A stretch of 64,000 nt of DNA from Haloplanus ruber (GTDB lineage Archaea; Halobacteriota; Halobacteria; Halobacteriales; Haloferacaceae), in the NCBI RefSeq assembly GCF_024494725.1, contig NZ_JANHDK010000007.1, positions 1 through 64,000 of the forward strand, given 5' to 3'. This document shows, piece by piece, positions 25,845-34,837 of this stretch. The position numbers and the translations under genes are program-made. Positions within the stretch are counted from its first letter, which is position 1. The number at the start of each line of letters is the position of its first letter. The notes under the pieces were generated by a model. It had not been told where the DNA came from. It worked only from the letters and a program-made list of their open reading frames with translations, and searched no databases.

Positions 25845-26030
25845 TCACGGGAGCAGGTGGTCGTCCAGCATATCGCAACAATCAACCGGAATCCCCTCCC
25901 ACGTAGCTTTTACGACGTTGTATCCGGTCCAGCCCTCACGTTCCAACAGCTCCCCGCACGCTTCGCAGAACTCATGACGCGAACTGATCTCGTTGTCGTA
26001 GAGGATATAGAACAGAAACGGCGGAGTCAA
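25845..26030 (-). CDS. Small Cys-containing hypothetical protein
   Basis: A 61-residue frame with CEACGELLEREGW and VDCCDMLDDHLLP, ending ten bases before the integrase remnant. Two Cys pairs suggest zinc binding. The start (GTG) is uncertain and the N-terminus may be lost. It is probably a remnant of the gene that preceded the broken integrase. Confidence 0.4.
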   Translation of the reverse strand: MTPPFLFYILYDNEISSRHEFCEACGELLEREGWTGYNVVKATWEGIPVDCCDMLDDHLLP

Positions 26031-26179
26031 CCACCTCAGCGGCGGACTACGTCGCTACATAGCGAGCCATCAAGAAGCACTATGATCCCCGGTCGAAACG
26101 TCGGCGTCGAAAAGACCGTGCCGACTCAGTTCGCGACGCATGGGAACGGACGATGTCGGACGGATACAGGTCACCAGCG

Positions 26180-26458
26180 TCATCCATCGTTATTTGCTCC
26201 GCGCCGAACCGCGTCCCTATGCTTCTGAGCAATTGGATCGGTACTGTCCTCAAGCGGTGACCTCTCCCCATGCTCCGAAGACGTTTCCTCAACGAGCTCT
26301 TCCATGCGTTCGATAATCTCTTCAGGGTTATCTGCCGGTTCGATGACTGCCTTCCCGTCTTCTTTGTGGATTTCGACTTCCGTACCGGGGGTGAGTCCGA
26401 GGTGATCTCGGATCTCTTGTGGGAGGATAATCCGACCGTTTGGATCCACTTTCACCAT
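26180..26458 (-). CDS. AbrB/MazE-type DNA-binding protein (antitoxin-like)
   Basis: 92 residues from ATG 26458 (MVKVDPNGR). The swapped-hairpin AbrB domain is clear: VKVDPNGRIILPQEIRDHLG and GTEVEIHKEDGKAVIEP. A charged helical tail (PEEIIERMEELVEE) could bind a toxin. A longer form from 26485 is possible. No intact toxin gene follows on the minus strand, so it may be an orphan antitoxin or a regulator. Confidence 0.7.
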   Translation of the reverse strand: MVKVDPNGRIILPQEIRDHLGLTPGTEVEIHKEDGKAVIEPADNPEEIIERMEELVEETSSEHGERSPLEDSTDPIAQKHRDAVRRGANNDG

Positions 26459-26651
26459 GTGTCTACTCAGACGGAAAGCAAACATACCTATTTTGATCAG
26501 AATACTGGTTCTATCCCTCGTTCAAATAGTGAGACGACAGTACCATCTTGTGAATGAGCCGCCCGGCGAAACCCTCAAGCGGGCTACCTAGTAGTTCTGC
26601 GGATCGTTGTGCGACGTGTTCGTCTTCCTTCTTGTAGTGCAAATCGAGCAA

Positions 26652-27074
26652 TTACTCGTAGTAACTCAACCGCTCGACGACCTCAGCGAATGCGACGTTT
26701 TGCCGTACATCGGTAATCTCGATTTTGACTCGTTCACTCTCTTTCGTATCAGGTACGATTACGACGAAGCCACGTTCGACTCGAGTGATGCCATCACCCT
26801 GTTCGCCGATGTCCTCAATCTCGACTTCCCGAGTCTCACCGTCCTCAACTGGTGGTTCCGGTGGCTCACGTTGCTGCTGTGATTTCGCTTCAGCCTGTTC
26901 AGTCTGTCCCTGCCCGCTCTGTGTCGGGGAAGACACGAGTGCGACGCGATATGATTCTCCTTGCTGTAGATCTCCCAATTGTAGTTCCCGCTCGGGGACG
27001 CCGATCACATACGAGTCGTCCTGTTCCATTATCGAAGCCGAAAACAGACATTCGAGTTCTTCAGAGATCTCCAT
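26652..27074 (-). CDS. TRAM-domain protein
   Basis: About 140 residues from ATG 27074 (MEISEELECLFSA). The C-terminal about 60 residues are a TRAM beta-barrel (EVEIEDIGEQGDGITRVERG and ERVKIEITDVRQNVAFAEVV). The N-terminal part is a second small beta region joined by a Gln/Glu/Pro-rich linker. TRAM proteins bind RNA; in archaea single-TRAM proteins act as RNA chaperones. An in-frame start at 27152 would add residues that do not fit the family. Confidence 0.75.
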   Translation of the reverse strand: MEISEELECLFSASIMEQDDSYVIGVPERELQLGDLQQGESYRVALVSSPTQSGQGQTEQAEAKSQQQREPPEPPVEDGETREVEIEDIGEQGDGITRVERGFVVIVPDTKESERVKIEITDVRQNVAFAEVVERLSYYE

Positions 27075-27141
27075 TAATTGGTCTCTCAGCAGAGTAGCAT
27101 GGCTAACCACTTGATTCTGCGGTTGTGTTGGTACTCGATAT

Positions 27142-27271
27142 TCATTCGGCACTCACGACATCGTCACAGATGGGACACTCTGCCCAAATTCCAGTCGTCC
27201 CGTCGTTTTTTCTCGTATTCGACCAAGATGTATGCGGCAGAAATAGCTTCCTGACACACCAGACAGCGCCT
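27142..27271 (-). pseudogene. Frameshifted small zinc-finger protein
   Basis: The minus strand reads CLVCQEAISAAYILVEYEKK in one frame and TGIWAECPICDDVVSAE in another, with the shift near 27195. Together they give the two CxxC knuckles of a CPxCG-type small zinc-finger protein of haloarchaea. The start is not clear. Confidence 0.5.
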
Positions 27272-27443
27272 GTGGTTCGGAGTGTCGCGGAACACAGGGG
27301 AGGGAAGGGAGCGTGTGACAAGTCCCTTCCACTCGCCTGTAGACCGATACTCTGGCGTAAGCTTTGTGCAGAATCGTTGTGCAGAATCGTATCACAGACG
27401 AACGGTCGCTAAAACTAATTCCCTCGCACCCTGATTCCCAGTG

Positions 27444-27599
27444 ATGAGCATTCGGGCAGTACTCACTCAGCTACTCAGCGATACCGGGCCAACTGTCGTA
27501 GTTGAGTGTCGTCAATGCGGGACGACAGTCACTCCTGAGACCGAAATCTGTCCCGAGTGCGGCGAAACCGATTTCTGTTGGTACGAGATTCCAGAATAG
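27444..27599 (+). CDS. Small zinc-ribbon protein (51 aa)
   Basis: ATG 27444 to TAG 27599. The product has CRQCGTTVTPETEICPECG, a compact Cys4 zinc ribbon, with a short N-terminal helix (IRAVLTQLLSD) and a FCWYEIPE end. Such CPxCG microproteins are common in haloarchaea and often regulatory. It is easily missed because of its size. Confidence 0.65.
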   Translation: MSIRAVLTQLLSDTGPTVVVECRQCGTTVTPETEICPECGETDFCWYEIPE

Positions 27600-27753
27600 G
27601 GAAGTCTCGGTTAACGGTACCTGATTCTACGGCATTGTTGAAACTCTCAATTAGTGAGAGGTTTCGGCAGTCGTGCTGAATAGAGGGGGTGTATCCAGCA
27701 GCGGGCATCAAGCCGAGCCAATTTACCAACCGATGACGGTGACCAACTTCGAC

Positions 27754-29004
27754 TTAGTTCGGCCCTATATTGTCCACGCTTTCGAGGGCCTCGGTAGCGA
27801 CATCCCCCAATTCACCAGCTTCGATGTGAGAATAGCGCTCACGAACCATCTCTTCGGAGTTGTCCAGATATCGGGCCGCCACTGTGTACCCGAACGCGCG
27901 GACCAGCACCTCCCCCATCCCACGTCGACCACCGTGAGGTGCGAGATAGTCATGTTTCGGATGGTTGATCTCAATCTCCGCATCGTCTGAAAGCCGCTGT
28001 AGAATCGACCGTGCGCCGTCCGTCGTGATTGACGGCGGCCGAATGTCCTCATCGAGCGTCAGCAGTAGATCGCGGGCGTACTCCCCACGGCGCTCAGTAA
28101 TTTCCTCCGGGCGTTCCCCTTGGTCGGCTAGTTCATCCTGGACGAGCCCCGCAAGCGATCGTTGGTCAAACGTCGGGAACACCGGCCACCGCTCCGTTGG
28201 CGGATCCATGAGCTGACGATAACTCCGCAGCGGCGAAATTACCGGGTCGGGAAGGCTGGCGGCGTCCCACTGCTGTTTCTTCCGGTAGACGTCCATACTC
28301 CCGTCGTCGAGCGAGAGGTCCTCCCAGCGGACGCCGCGTCGTCTCGGATCATTCGGGTCCCGGAGGAGTTCACCGACGCGGACGGCGGTGTACGCAAGAA
28401 CGAACACTAGCGCCCGGTCGCGATCCGCCTTCAGCGCCGCGTAGCGCGCTCGCTGCTTGTCGATGAGGTCAGTATCCTTCGGGAGTGTCGTGTATGTCTC
28501 GATGGCGTTGCGAGCCTGTTCGTCGACGTGACGGGTGAGTGCATGGCGCTGTTCGGACGTCCAGGCCTGCTGGTCGCCGGGCTTGCGGCCGTCGTCCTCG
28601 GGCAGCGGCGCCATCGCACTCGCCCGCTGGGCGTAGTGGGCCTCGAGATATCCTTCGTTGACACACCACCCGCACCACGCAGAAATATAGCGGTAATAGG
28701 TTTGTACCGTGTTCTGCTTGAGTCCTCGATCGCCACTGAGATGTCGGGCGTATTCACGGAACACGCGTTCGTCGAGATCGTCGAAGTTCGGCTCCCGGTC
28801 GGCGTCCTCGGGGACGAACCCGGTCCAGTCGTCGGTGCCGCGGTCGCCGGCGGCCCACTCGGCGAACCGCTCGAGCTCGCGGGCTGCGTTGCGTCGATAG
28901 TTCCCGCCGTCGCCACCACGGCCTTTCCCTTTGTCCTGGAGGTAGCGCTCGAAGCTGTCGTCGAGAGCGCTTTCAGGACGGGAAGAAGTCCGATCGTCGC
29001 TCAT
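27754..29004 (-). CDS. Tyrosine recombinase / XerC-D-like integrase
   Basis: A 416-residue integrase. An N-terminal SAM-like core-binding domain (about 45-140) precedes the catalytic domain. Catalytic residues visible are Arg in AYTAVRVGELL, the His-x-x-Arg box in APHGGRRGMGEVL and Tyr in RERYSHIEAGELG. The gene follows an HTH and a PIN gene on the same strand (22-base gap to the PIN stop), and the three probably form an operon. A broken N-terminal copy lies at 25730-25835. It may resolve plasmid dimers or mediate integration; no att site was recognised. Confidence 0.85.
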   Translation of the reverse strand: MSDDRTSSRPESALDDSFERYLQDKGKGRGGDGGNYRRNAARELERFAEWAAGDRGTDDWTGFVPEDADREPNFDDLDERVFREYARHLSGDRGLKQNTVQTYYRYISAWCGWCVNEGYLEAHYAQRASAMAPLPEDDGRKPGDQQAWTSEQRHALTRHVDEQARNAIETYTTLPKDTDLIDKQRARYAALKADRDRALVFVLAYTAVRVGELLRDPNDPRRRGVRWEDLSLDDGSMDVYRKKQQWDAASLPDPVISPLRSYRQLMDPPTERWPVFPTFDQRSLAGLVQDELADQGERPEEITERRGEYARDLLLTLDEDIRPPSITTDGARSILQRLSDDAEIEINHPKHDYLAPHGGRRGMGEVLVRAFGYTVAARYLDNSEEMVRERYSHIEAGELGDVATEALESVDNIGPN

Positions 29005-29026
29005 CGGACCTCACCTCGTCGCCATG

Positions 29027-29554
29027 TTATCGAAATTCGTTGGATGTGATCGTCTCGAGATACTCGACACTGACGTACCGGTATTCGATACGGTCGCTGA
29101 AGCCGTGCTGTGGCAAGAGTGTCTCGGCCGCTTGTCCCGCCGGTTTGTCGGTCGTCAAGAGAACGACGTGGTCCGCCTGTCCGGTATCGAGTATCTGGGC
29201 AGCAAGCCCCACGAGCGCCGTGTCCGCTTTCTCGGTGATGTCTTCGTCGCGGTTGGTCTCGTTGGCGATGAACCGGCGTGCTTCGTCCATCACCGTCGAG
29301 ACGAGCGGATTGGCGTAGTTGAGTTCGTCGGCGACGGCGATCCAGCCCTCTTCGAATCCATCGGGATAGGGAATGTTCGCCGAAGGATACTCCTCCGCTG
29401 CCGGATCGCCCCCGAGCTCTTCGTAGACGCGCTGGGGGACACTCAACGAGACACCTGCCTGTCGGAGTGCCCGACGAAGTCGGTGAAATTTGTCCTTGTC
29501 CGGCCCACCACACCGGACGAAGACGCCGGTATCGGCGATATAGATCGTCGTCAT
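29027..29554 (-). CDS. PIN-like nuclease domain protein
   Basis: 175 residues with PIN-type acidic positions: Asp in TIYIADTGVFVRCGG near residue 8, Glu in RVYEELGG, Asp in EKADTALVGLA and Asp in VLLTTDKPAG. The start overlaps the stop of the HTH gene (ATGA), so the two are coupled. This is consistent with a toxin-antitoxin pair in which the HTH protein is regulator or antitoxin, linked to the integrase. Confidence 0.7.
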   Translation of the reverse strand: MTTIYIADTGVFVRCGGPDKDKFHRLRRALRQAGVSLSVPQRVYEELGGDPAAEEYPSANIPYPDGFEEGWIAVADELNYANPLVSTVMDEARRFIANETNRDEDITEKADTALVGLAAQILDTGQADHVVLLTTDKPAGQAAETLLPQHGFSDRIEYRYVSVEYLETITSNEFR

Positions 29555-30087
29555 GCAACCGTGCCAGCGTACTCGATGGCAACCGGTTCCATCGCTTGGA
29601 GAATGATCTCGGCTTCAAGCGGTGAAAGGTCAAGTTCCCGGGCCGCAATCCGATGGTTGACCGTGCCGTCGACATACTCGTAGGCGTACTCGAGGGCGAC
29701 AGCAAGACCGTCGAGGCCATGGCGCTCGATGTAGACGTCGATGTCCTCGTTCTGGTCGCGGCGGGCAACGGCGGCGATAAGTGCCGGCGTGATCGTTTGG
29801 GTCTCACCGTCCGTCGAGAGCGTGAGTGCAATCGACTCGGCATCGTATTCGTAGGGGCGCTGCTCACGGGTCTTCTCCACTAAGCCAGCTGTTTCGAGAT
29901 TCTGCACGTAGTCGTAGGCGGTCCCCTGTGGGATGTCGAGCTCGTCGACCAGTTCGGACACAGTGACCGGACCGTGTTGTAAGATATGGGCGTACAGCCG
30001 AGCGAGTGCCGGCGTTTCGAGGAGGTCGGCGACCGTCTGAAGCTGCTGAATTGGTGGTTGGCCTGACCGGGAAGGTGATTGCGCCAT
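29551..30087 (-). CDS. Winged-HTH regulator (ArsR/TrmB-like)
   Basis: 178 residues. A winged HTH lies at about 25-80 (ARLYAHILQHGPVTVSELVD, IPQGTAYDYVQNLETAGLVE). The C-terminal half is helical and includes ERHGLDGLAVALEYAYEYVD. It is the first gene of the HTH-PIN-integrase operon. A promoter-like AT-rich stretch lies at about 30095-30120. It probably represses its own operon. Confidence 0.7.
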   Translation of the reverse strand: MAQSPSRSGQPPIQQLQTVADLLETPALARLYAHILQHGPVTVSELVDELDIPQGTAYDYVQNLETAGLVEKTREQRPYEYDAESIALTLSTDGETQTITPALIAAVARRDQNEDIDVYIERHGLDGLAVALEYAYEYVDGTVNHRIAARELDLSPLEAEIILQAMEPVAIEYAGTVA

Positions 30088-30444
30088 CTCGATTACGAAT
30101 TATAGATAAAACATAATAAGGCTTCCGGCGAATGATCGGAACTCATGACCGATCCGACACTTGCGGAGAGTCAGGTGCTCGCAGTGACTTTACCCTAGGG
30201 GAAGCGCCGTCGTGAGGCGGTTGCAGCATTCGTGCTTCACCGACGGCGTCGGGGTACTTCAAAGTGTTCGTGATTACGGGCATAATCAAGACCACTTGAT
30301 GTATTCGGAGCATCAAGACAATTCGAGGATCTGGAGTCTCTTAGCGTAGTATTTCGACACTTAGCGAAATTATATATCGCATATTGCTATACAAAATGTC
30401 GACCCCCTGGAAGTTGAGACTACAGCGGGTTTAGCAGGGCTCTG
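30088..30444. other. Intergenic stretch with decayed small frame
   Basis: A frame starting at 30145 (MTDPTLAESQ) is stopped after 17 codons and continues open afterwards, which suggests a dead small gene. Nothing else is supported. Confidence 0.3.
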
Positions 30445-30606
30445 ATGCGTGAATTTGACCGATTCGGTCAGCGGGTACTGCCCCAGATGGCCCTCCAAGC
30501 GGCTATTCTTGTCACACACTCAACCATATGGACAAATTTTCGAGAGTTTCACTCGCAAATCCAGAGAAAGATGAGTATCAAATCCGTCTTCAGATATCCC
30601 GAGTAG
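30445..30606 (+). CDS. Short ORF upstream of fic
   Basis: A 53-residue frame (MREFDRFGQRVLPQMALQAA...) ending about 90 bases before the Fic start. It has no recognisable domain and may be a chance frame or a remnant. Confidence 0.25.
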   Translation: MREFDRFGQRVLPQMALQAAILVTHSTIWTNFREFHSQIQRKMSIKSVFRYPE

Positions 30607-30693
30607 TTGCGATGGTACAATCAGCCACCCCGCTATTTTTATTTAGCACCAAAAATGCCAATAGTGGCCAGCGTATTTGTAGAGATACCACTG

Positions 30694-31866
30694 ATGGAGC
30701 GAGATGACTTCGACGAGATGGCGCCGGGTGAAATCGTTCCCACGACGACATCAAAAGGGGCGTATTCGGCGTTCCGACCTGATCCGCTTCCTCCCTCAAC
30801 CAACACTGAACAACTCATTACACCGCTGGCCGAGGCGACACAAGCACTTGGGCGACTCCACGGTATCGGCCCACGTGTCGGCTCAAGAGAAATCCTGATC
30901 GAGCCGTTCATTCGAAAAGAAGCGCTAGAATCCTCGCAAATCGAGGGGACACATGCCACTCTCTCGGATATCTACGCCTATGAGGCTGGACAAGAAGCCC
31001 TTATCCACGAAGACAGGCGGCAAGGCACCCAGGGAGTCGTGAACTATCTGCATGCACTGACGCACGGATTGGATGCGATCACAGCTGGCGATCCAATTAC
31101 CACCGAGTTGCTGTGTGAAATGCACGACCGATTACTTTCAGGTGTCCGTGGAGACGAAGCCAATCCTGGAGAACTCCGCACGACCCAGAACTTCATCGGC
31201 AGTACGCCATACATCCAAGACGCCAGGTACGTTCCGCCACCACCGAACGAGATTCCCGACCTTCTCGAAGACCTGCTTGAGTACGCCAACCGAGATACTG
31301 ACCTCCATCCGCTCCTCCGGATCGGGTTGATTCACTATCAGTTCGAGACGATTCACCCGTTTCTCGATGGGAATGGACGGCTCGGGCGGCTACTAATTAG
31401 TCTCCTCCTGCAACGTGATGGTCTCCTGCCCGAGCCATATCTCTACTTGAGTTCGTATTTCAACGCACGACGGTCAGAGTACGTCGATCATCTCTTGGCA
31501 GTCAGTCAACGCGGTAAATGGGAAGAGTGGCTCCTGTTTTTCCTGCGTGGCGTGCAGTCGCAAGCAGATGAAGCCCATCAGCGTGCAAACTTGTTGGTCG
31601 ACCTTCGTGAGGACTATCAACAGCGCTACCAGAGCGAGCGGTCTGAGAACATCCTCGAACTGGTCATGCAACTCTTCGAAGATCCGTACCTCGACGTGAA
31701 TACGGCGGCCGAGTGGTTGGATGTCGAATACAGTACGGCCAACCGACTGATCGGACATCTTGAAGATGACGGGATACTCGAAGAGCTGACCGGGAAAGAG
31801 CGGAATCGGTTCTACCGGGCGAACGAAGTCTTCAAGATAATCAATAAGCCGATCGACCAACTCTGA
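30694..31866 (+). CDS. Fic family protein with C-terminal winged HTH
   Basis: 390 residues from ATG 30694. The Fic motif is complete: HPFLDGNGRLGR starting at H221, the site for AMP transfer from ATP to a target hydroxyl. An inhibitory alpha-helix motif (SSQIEG, about 80-85) precedes it, so this is a class II, self-inhibited Fic protein. The C-terminus carries a winged HTH (VNTAAEWLDVEYSTANRLIG). Such Fic-HTH proteins are widespread and their targets are mostly unknown. A TTG start at 30607 is in frame but would add a hydrophobic leader unlike the family. Confidence 0.85.
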   Translation: MERDDFDEMAPGEIVPTTTSKGAYSAFRPDPLPPSTNTEQLITPLAEATQALGRLHGIGPRVGSREILIEPFIRKEALESSQIEGTHATLSDIYAYEAGQEALIHEDRRQGTQGVVNYLHALTHGLDAITAGDPITTELLCEMHDRLLSGVRGDEANPGELRTTQNFIGSTPYIQDARYVPPPPNEIPDLLEDLLEYANRDTDLHPLLRIGLIHYQFETIHPFLDGNGRLGRLLISLLLQRDGLLPEPYLYLSSYFNARRSEYVDHLLAVSQRGKWEEWLLFFLRGVQSQADEAHQRANLLVDLREDYQQRYQSERSENILELVMQLFEDPYLDVNTAAEWLDVEYSTANRLIGHLEDDGILEELTGKERNRFYRANEVFKIINKPIDQL

Positions 31867-31901
31867 AGTACTGAGCAGACGGCTTGAGGCGTATGCATTG
31901 A

Positions 31902-32099
31902 GAAGGCCGGTCTCAACTTCTGTCGACCCCTGATGTTCCTCTTTCCGAACAACGGAAGCAGATTCGAATTGAAGCAGTCAGGATTCTGTTCGAACTTGTC
32001 TGGGATTCAGATTCGCAGCATCTCAGGAAAAATGCCGCAGGAAAAGTATCTCGGTTTGCACTTCTCAAGTTCGATATAAGGGGAGAACTGGAGAGTTGA
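31902..32099 (+). pseudogene. C-terminal fragment of an unidentified protein
   Basis: An open frame without a start reads DVPLSEQRKQIRIEAVRILF and LRKNAAGKVSRFALLKFDIR to TGA 32097-32099. The charged helical composition suggests true coding ancestry. It starts just after the fic gene. Confidence 0.35.
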
Positions 32100-32648
32100 T
32101 CAACCGGGACGAGTTGTTTTAATTTACCACTATGCTACGGCCTATGCTTCTTTCAGTAGAGGCGATAAGCGTGGGCGTCCGTGAGCGGGTGGGACGTGGG
32201 AGGGGCCGCGGCGTCGCCGGAGGACGACGTCGAACTGCCCACACCGGCGTCGACGCGATGCGGGTGGTGCCGCCCGATCAGACCACCGTACACGATCATG
32301 GTCCTGTCGGATCCCCCCGAGGATCCACGTGGAGCGCCCCGAAGTGCCGGCCATCGGCCATTCACGCGTCCATCGTTCCGCACCAAGATGACGGTCGTTC
32401 ATCGACTCGTGGAATCAGCGAGACGTTCGGGCAGTCAAACCGGCGAAGCGAATGGTACCTCCGGTCGGAACCGTGGCGGAACCTCGCGCCTTCACGATAA
32501 TAACAGTGTTATGCGTGTTATTTCATTCGTCTCGTGGGGGCCAGTCGGGGGCGGGACGTCGCCGGTCGGGAGCGGCGGCCGAGACGTTGCCGACACCAGA
32601 GGAACTCCCATGGAACTATATCGACGTCCAACATAGCTGGATAACCCC
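32100..32648. other. Gene-free border of the GC-rich island
   Basis: From about 32160 the base composition rises sharply in GC and stays high to about 41500. No frame in this stretch has a recognised motif or a consistent start; I see no gene. It marks the left border of the catabolic island. Confidence 0.4.
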
Positions 32649-33443
32649 TTACGATCCGTCGTCGCGTCGGTCCGGTTGCTGGAACTCCCGTTGCCATCGG
32701 GTCTCGATCTCCCGTTCGAGTTCGTCGGCGGCGGAGAGCAGCGTCTCCGCGATCTGGTCGTACGGCGGATAGTTGTACGTGGGTCCGGCGATCGAGAGGC
32801 CGCCGGCGACGGTGCCGTCCGGTTCCCTGACTGCTGTCCCGACCGCCTGAATGCCGCTGTTGCTCTCCTCGTCGTTTATACTGTACCCCCGTTCACGGGT
32901 GGTTCGCAGGTCGTCGCACAGCGCCTCGCGGTCGACGATCGTGTTATCGGTGACCCGGGTCAGGCTGCGGCGATCGAGGATCGACGCGACTCGTTCCGGT
33001 GAGTACGCCGCCAGGATCGCCTTCCCGGACGCACACGCGTGGATCGGCATGTATCGGCCGAGCTGGAAGCCGCGACGGTTCCTGTGTCCCACCTCGTCGA
33101 AGATGACGACAACACGCCCGTACTCCTCAACCGAGAAATCCACTTCCATGTCGATTTCGTTTGCGACCCGGGCAACGTGTTCACCGATGACGTCGTACGA
33201 GAGTCGTCGTGTTTTGGCCTGCTCACCCAGATGATACAGCTTCAAGCCGAGATAATACCGATCGCCCTTCTTCACCACGTACTCCCTCTCGCGGAGCGTC
33301 GCCAAGTGATTGTGCACGGAACTCCGCGAAACGCCGAGTTCCGCCACGAGGGTGTCCGCACGAACGCTGCCGTGGGAATTGATCGCTTCGAGTATCTCCA
33401 GCGAACGCACCGTGGTCTGTAGTCCGTTTCCGTCGACCGTCAT
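32649..33443 (-). CDS. IclR family transcription regulator
   Basis: 264 residues. N-terminal winged HTH (VRADTLVAELGVSRSSVHNH, about 25-60) and a C-terminal IclR effector-binding domain with MPIHACASGKAILAAYSPER and GIQAVGTAVREPDGTVAGGL. It is divergent from the SHMT-like gene with a 122-base spacer. It probably senses a substrate or intermediate of the adjacent pathway and controls the island. Confidence 0.85.
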   Translation of the reverse strand: MTVDGNGLQTTVRSLEILEAINSHGSVRADTLVAELGVSRSSVHNHLATLREREYVVKKGDRYYLGLKLYHLGEQAKTRRLSYDVIGEHVARVANEIDMEVDFSVEEYGRVVVIFDEVGHRNRRGFQLGRYMPIHACASGKAILAAYSPERVASILDRRSLTRVTDNTIVDREALCDDLRTTRERGYSINDEESNSGIQAVGTAVREPDGTVAGGLSIAGPTYNYPPYDQIAETLLSAADELEREIETRWQREFQQPDRRDDGS

Positions 33444-33565
33444 GTGCCACCCCTGCGATCAGCATGTACATAAAAATATCGCTCTGCTGGACGTTTATAT
33501 ATGCGTGGCGGTGAAATCGTTCCGATCCCAAAAGTTATACAATCGCGAGGGGAACAGCCGGTGAG

Positions 33566-34795
33566 ATGGAGTACGAACACGTCGAGACTGCGGAAAAAGC
33601 CGTGGCTGAAGCGATCGAATCCGAAGCGCGAATGCAGGCGGAGAGTCTCATGATGATCGCGTCGGAGAACGTCGCGAGTCCCGCCGTTCGGGAGGCACAG
33701 GGTAGCGTCCTCACGAACCGGAACGCCCTCGGCTACCCCGACTCCCGCCTGTATCCGGGGGCGGAGAACATCGACCAGGTGGAGTCGCTGGCGATAGCGT
33801 ACGCGAAGGAACTGTGGGACACCGAACACGTCAACGTACAGCCACACAGCGGGTCGCTGGCGAATCTGGCGGTCTACCTCGCCGTCCTCGATCCCGGGGA
33901 CACGATCTTCGCCCTTCATCCCCGGGACGGCGGACACATCACTCACGGCTCCGATCTCCACCTCAGCGGCGACCTCTACGAGACGGCACACTACGAACTC
34001 GATCCGGAGTCGGGACGTCTCGATTACGACGCGATCGCCAGTCGGGCCCACGAGGTCGATCCAGACCTAGTCGTCTCCGGATACTCGTCGTATCCGCAGA
34101 CAATCGACTGGGAGCGCTTCCAGGAGATTGCTGAGTCGGTCGACGCGTACCACCTAGCCGACATCGCACATCTCTCCGGCCTGATCGCGACGGGGGCGTT
34201 CCCGTCGCCGGTCGGTGTGGCCGAGTTCTGTACCGGGTCGACGTACAAGACGATCAAGACTGGTCGGGGCGGGATCATCATGTGCGACGAGGAGTACGCC
34301 GAGGCGGTCGACGAGGCGCTGTTCCCCCGGCTCCAGGGAGGGGCCGCCATGCCGAACATCGCGGGGAAGGCGGTCGGGTTCGCCGAGGCGCTGACGGACG
34401 ACTTCGACGATTACGTCGATCGGACGATCGCCGACGCCCGGGCGCTGGCCGATGCCCTCGCGGATCGAGGGGTCGACGTCGTGACCGGCGGTACGGACAC
34501 GCACATCGTACTCGTCGACCTCCGCGAGTCCCACGGCGACCTCCCGGGCAGCGAGGCCGAGGAGGCGCTCGAGGCGGCCGGGATCATCGCGAACAAGGCG
34601 TCCGTCCCGGACGACCCGCGGTATCCCGCGGACGCGAGCGGCGTCCGATTCGGCACCACGAGCCTCGCGGCCCGTGGGTTCGAGGTGGCCGAGATGAGTG
34701 CCGTCGCCGACTTCATCGTGCGGGCGTTCGACAGCGCGGGCGACGAACAAGCACTCGAAGAACTATCGGCGGAGGTGCAACGGCTATGCGAGTAA
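33566..34795 (+). CDS. Serine hydroxymethyltransferase-like PLP enzyme
   Basis: 409 residues with fold-type I features of SHMT: MMIASENVASPAVREAQGSV, NRNALGYPDSRLYPGAENID, VNVQPHSGSLANLAVY and the Schiff-base lysine in TGSTYKTIKTGRGG (K228). In true SHMT the lysine follows His (THK); here it follows Tyr, and the TTTT run is altered. The enzyme may therefore act on a different beta-hydroxy or alpha-substituted amino acid. It is the first plus-strand gene of the island, divergent from iclR. The cofactor and family are firm, the substrate is open. Confidence 0.75.
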   Translation: MEYEHVETAEKAVAEAIESEARMQAESLMMIASENVASPAVREAQGSVLTNRNALGYPDSRLYPGAENIDQVESLAIAYAKELWDTEHVNVQPHSGSLANLAVYLAVLDPGDTIFALHPRDGGHITHGSDLHLSGDLYETAHYELDPESGRLDYDAIASRAHEVDPDLVVSGYSSYPQTIDWERFQEIAESVDAYHLADIAHLSGLIATGAFPSPVGVAEFCTGSTYKTIKTGRGGIIMCDEEYAEAVDEALFPRLQGGAAMPNIAGKAVGFAEALTDDFDDYVDRTIADARALADALADRGVDVVTGGTDTHIVLVDLRESHGDLPGSEAEEALEAAGIIANKASVPDDPRYPADASGVRFGTTSLAARGFEVAEMSAVADFIVRAFDSAGDEQALEELSAEVQRLCE

Positions 34796-34837
34796 CGGCC
34801 GCCCGCTCGCCTGCCTCCGGCCGGGAGAACGACACCG

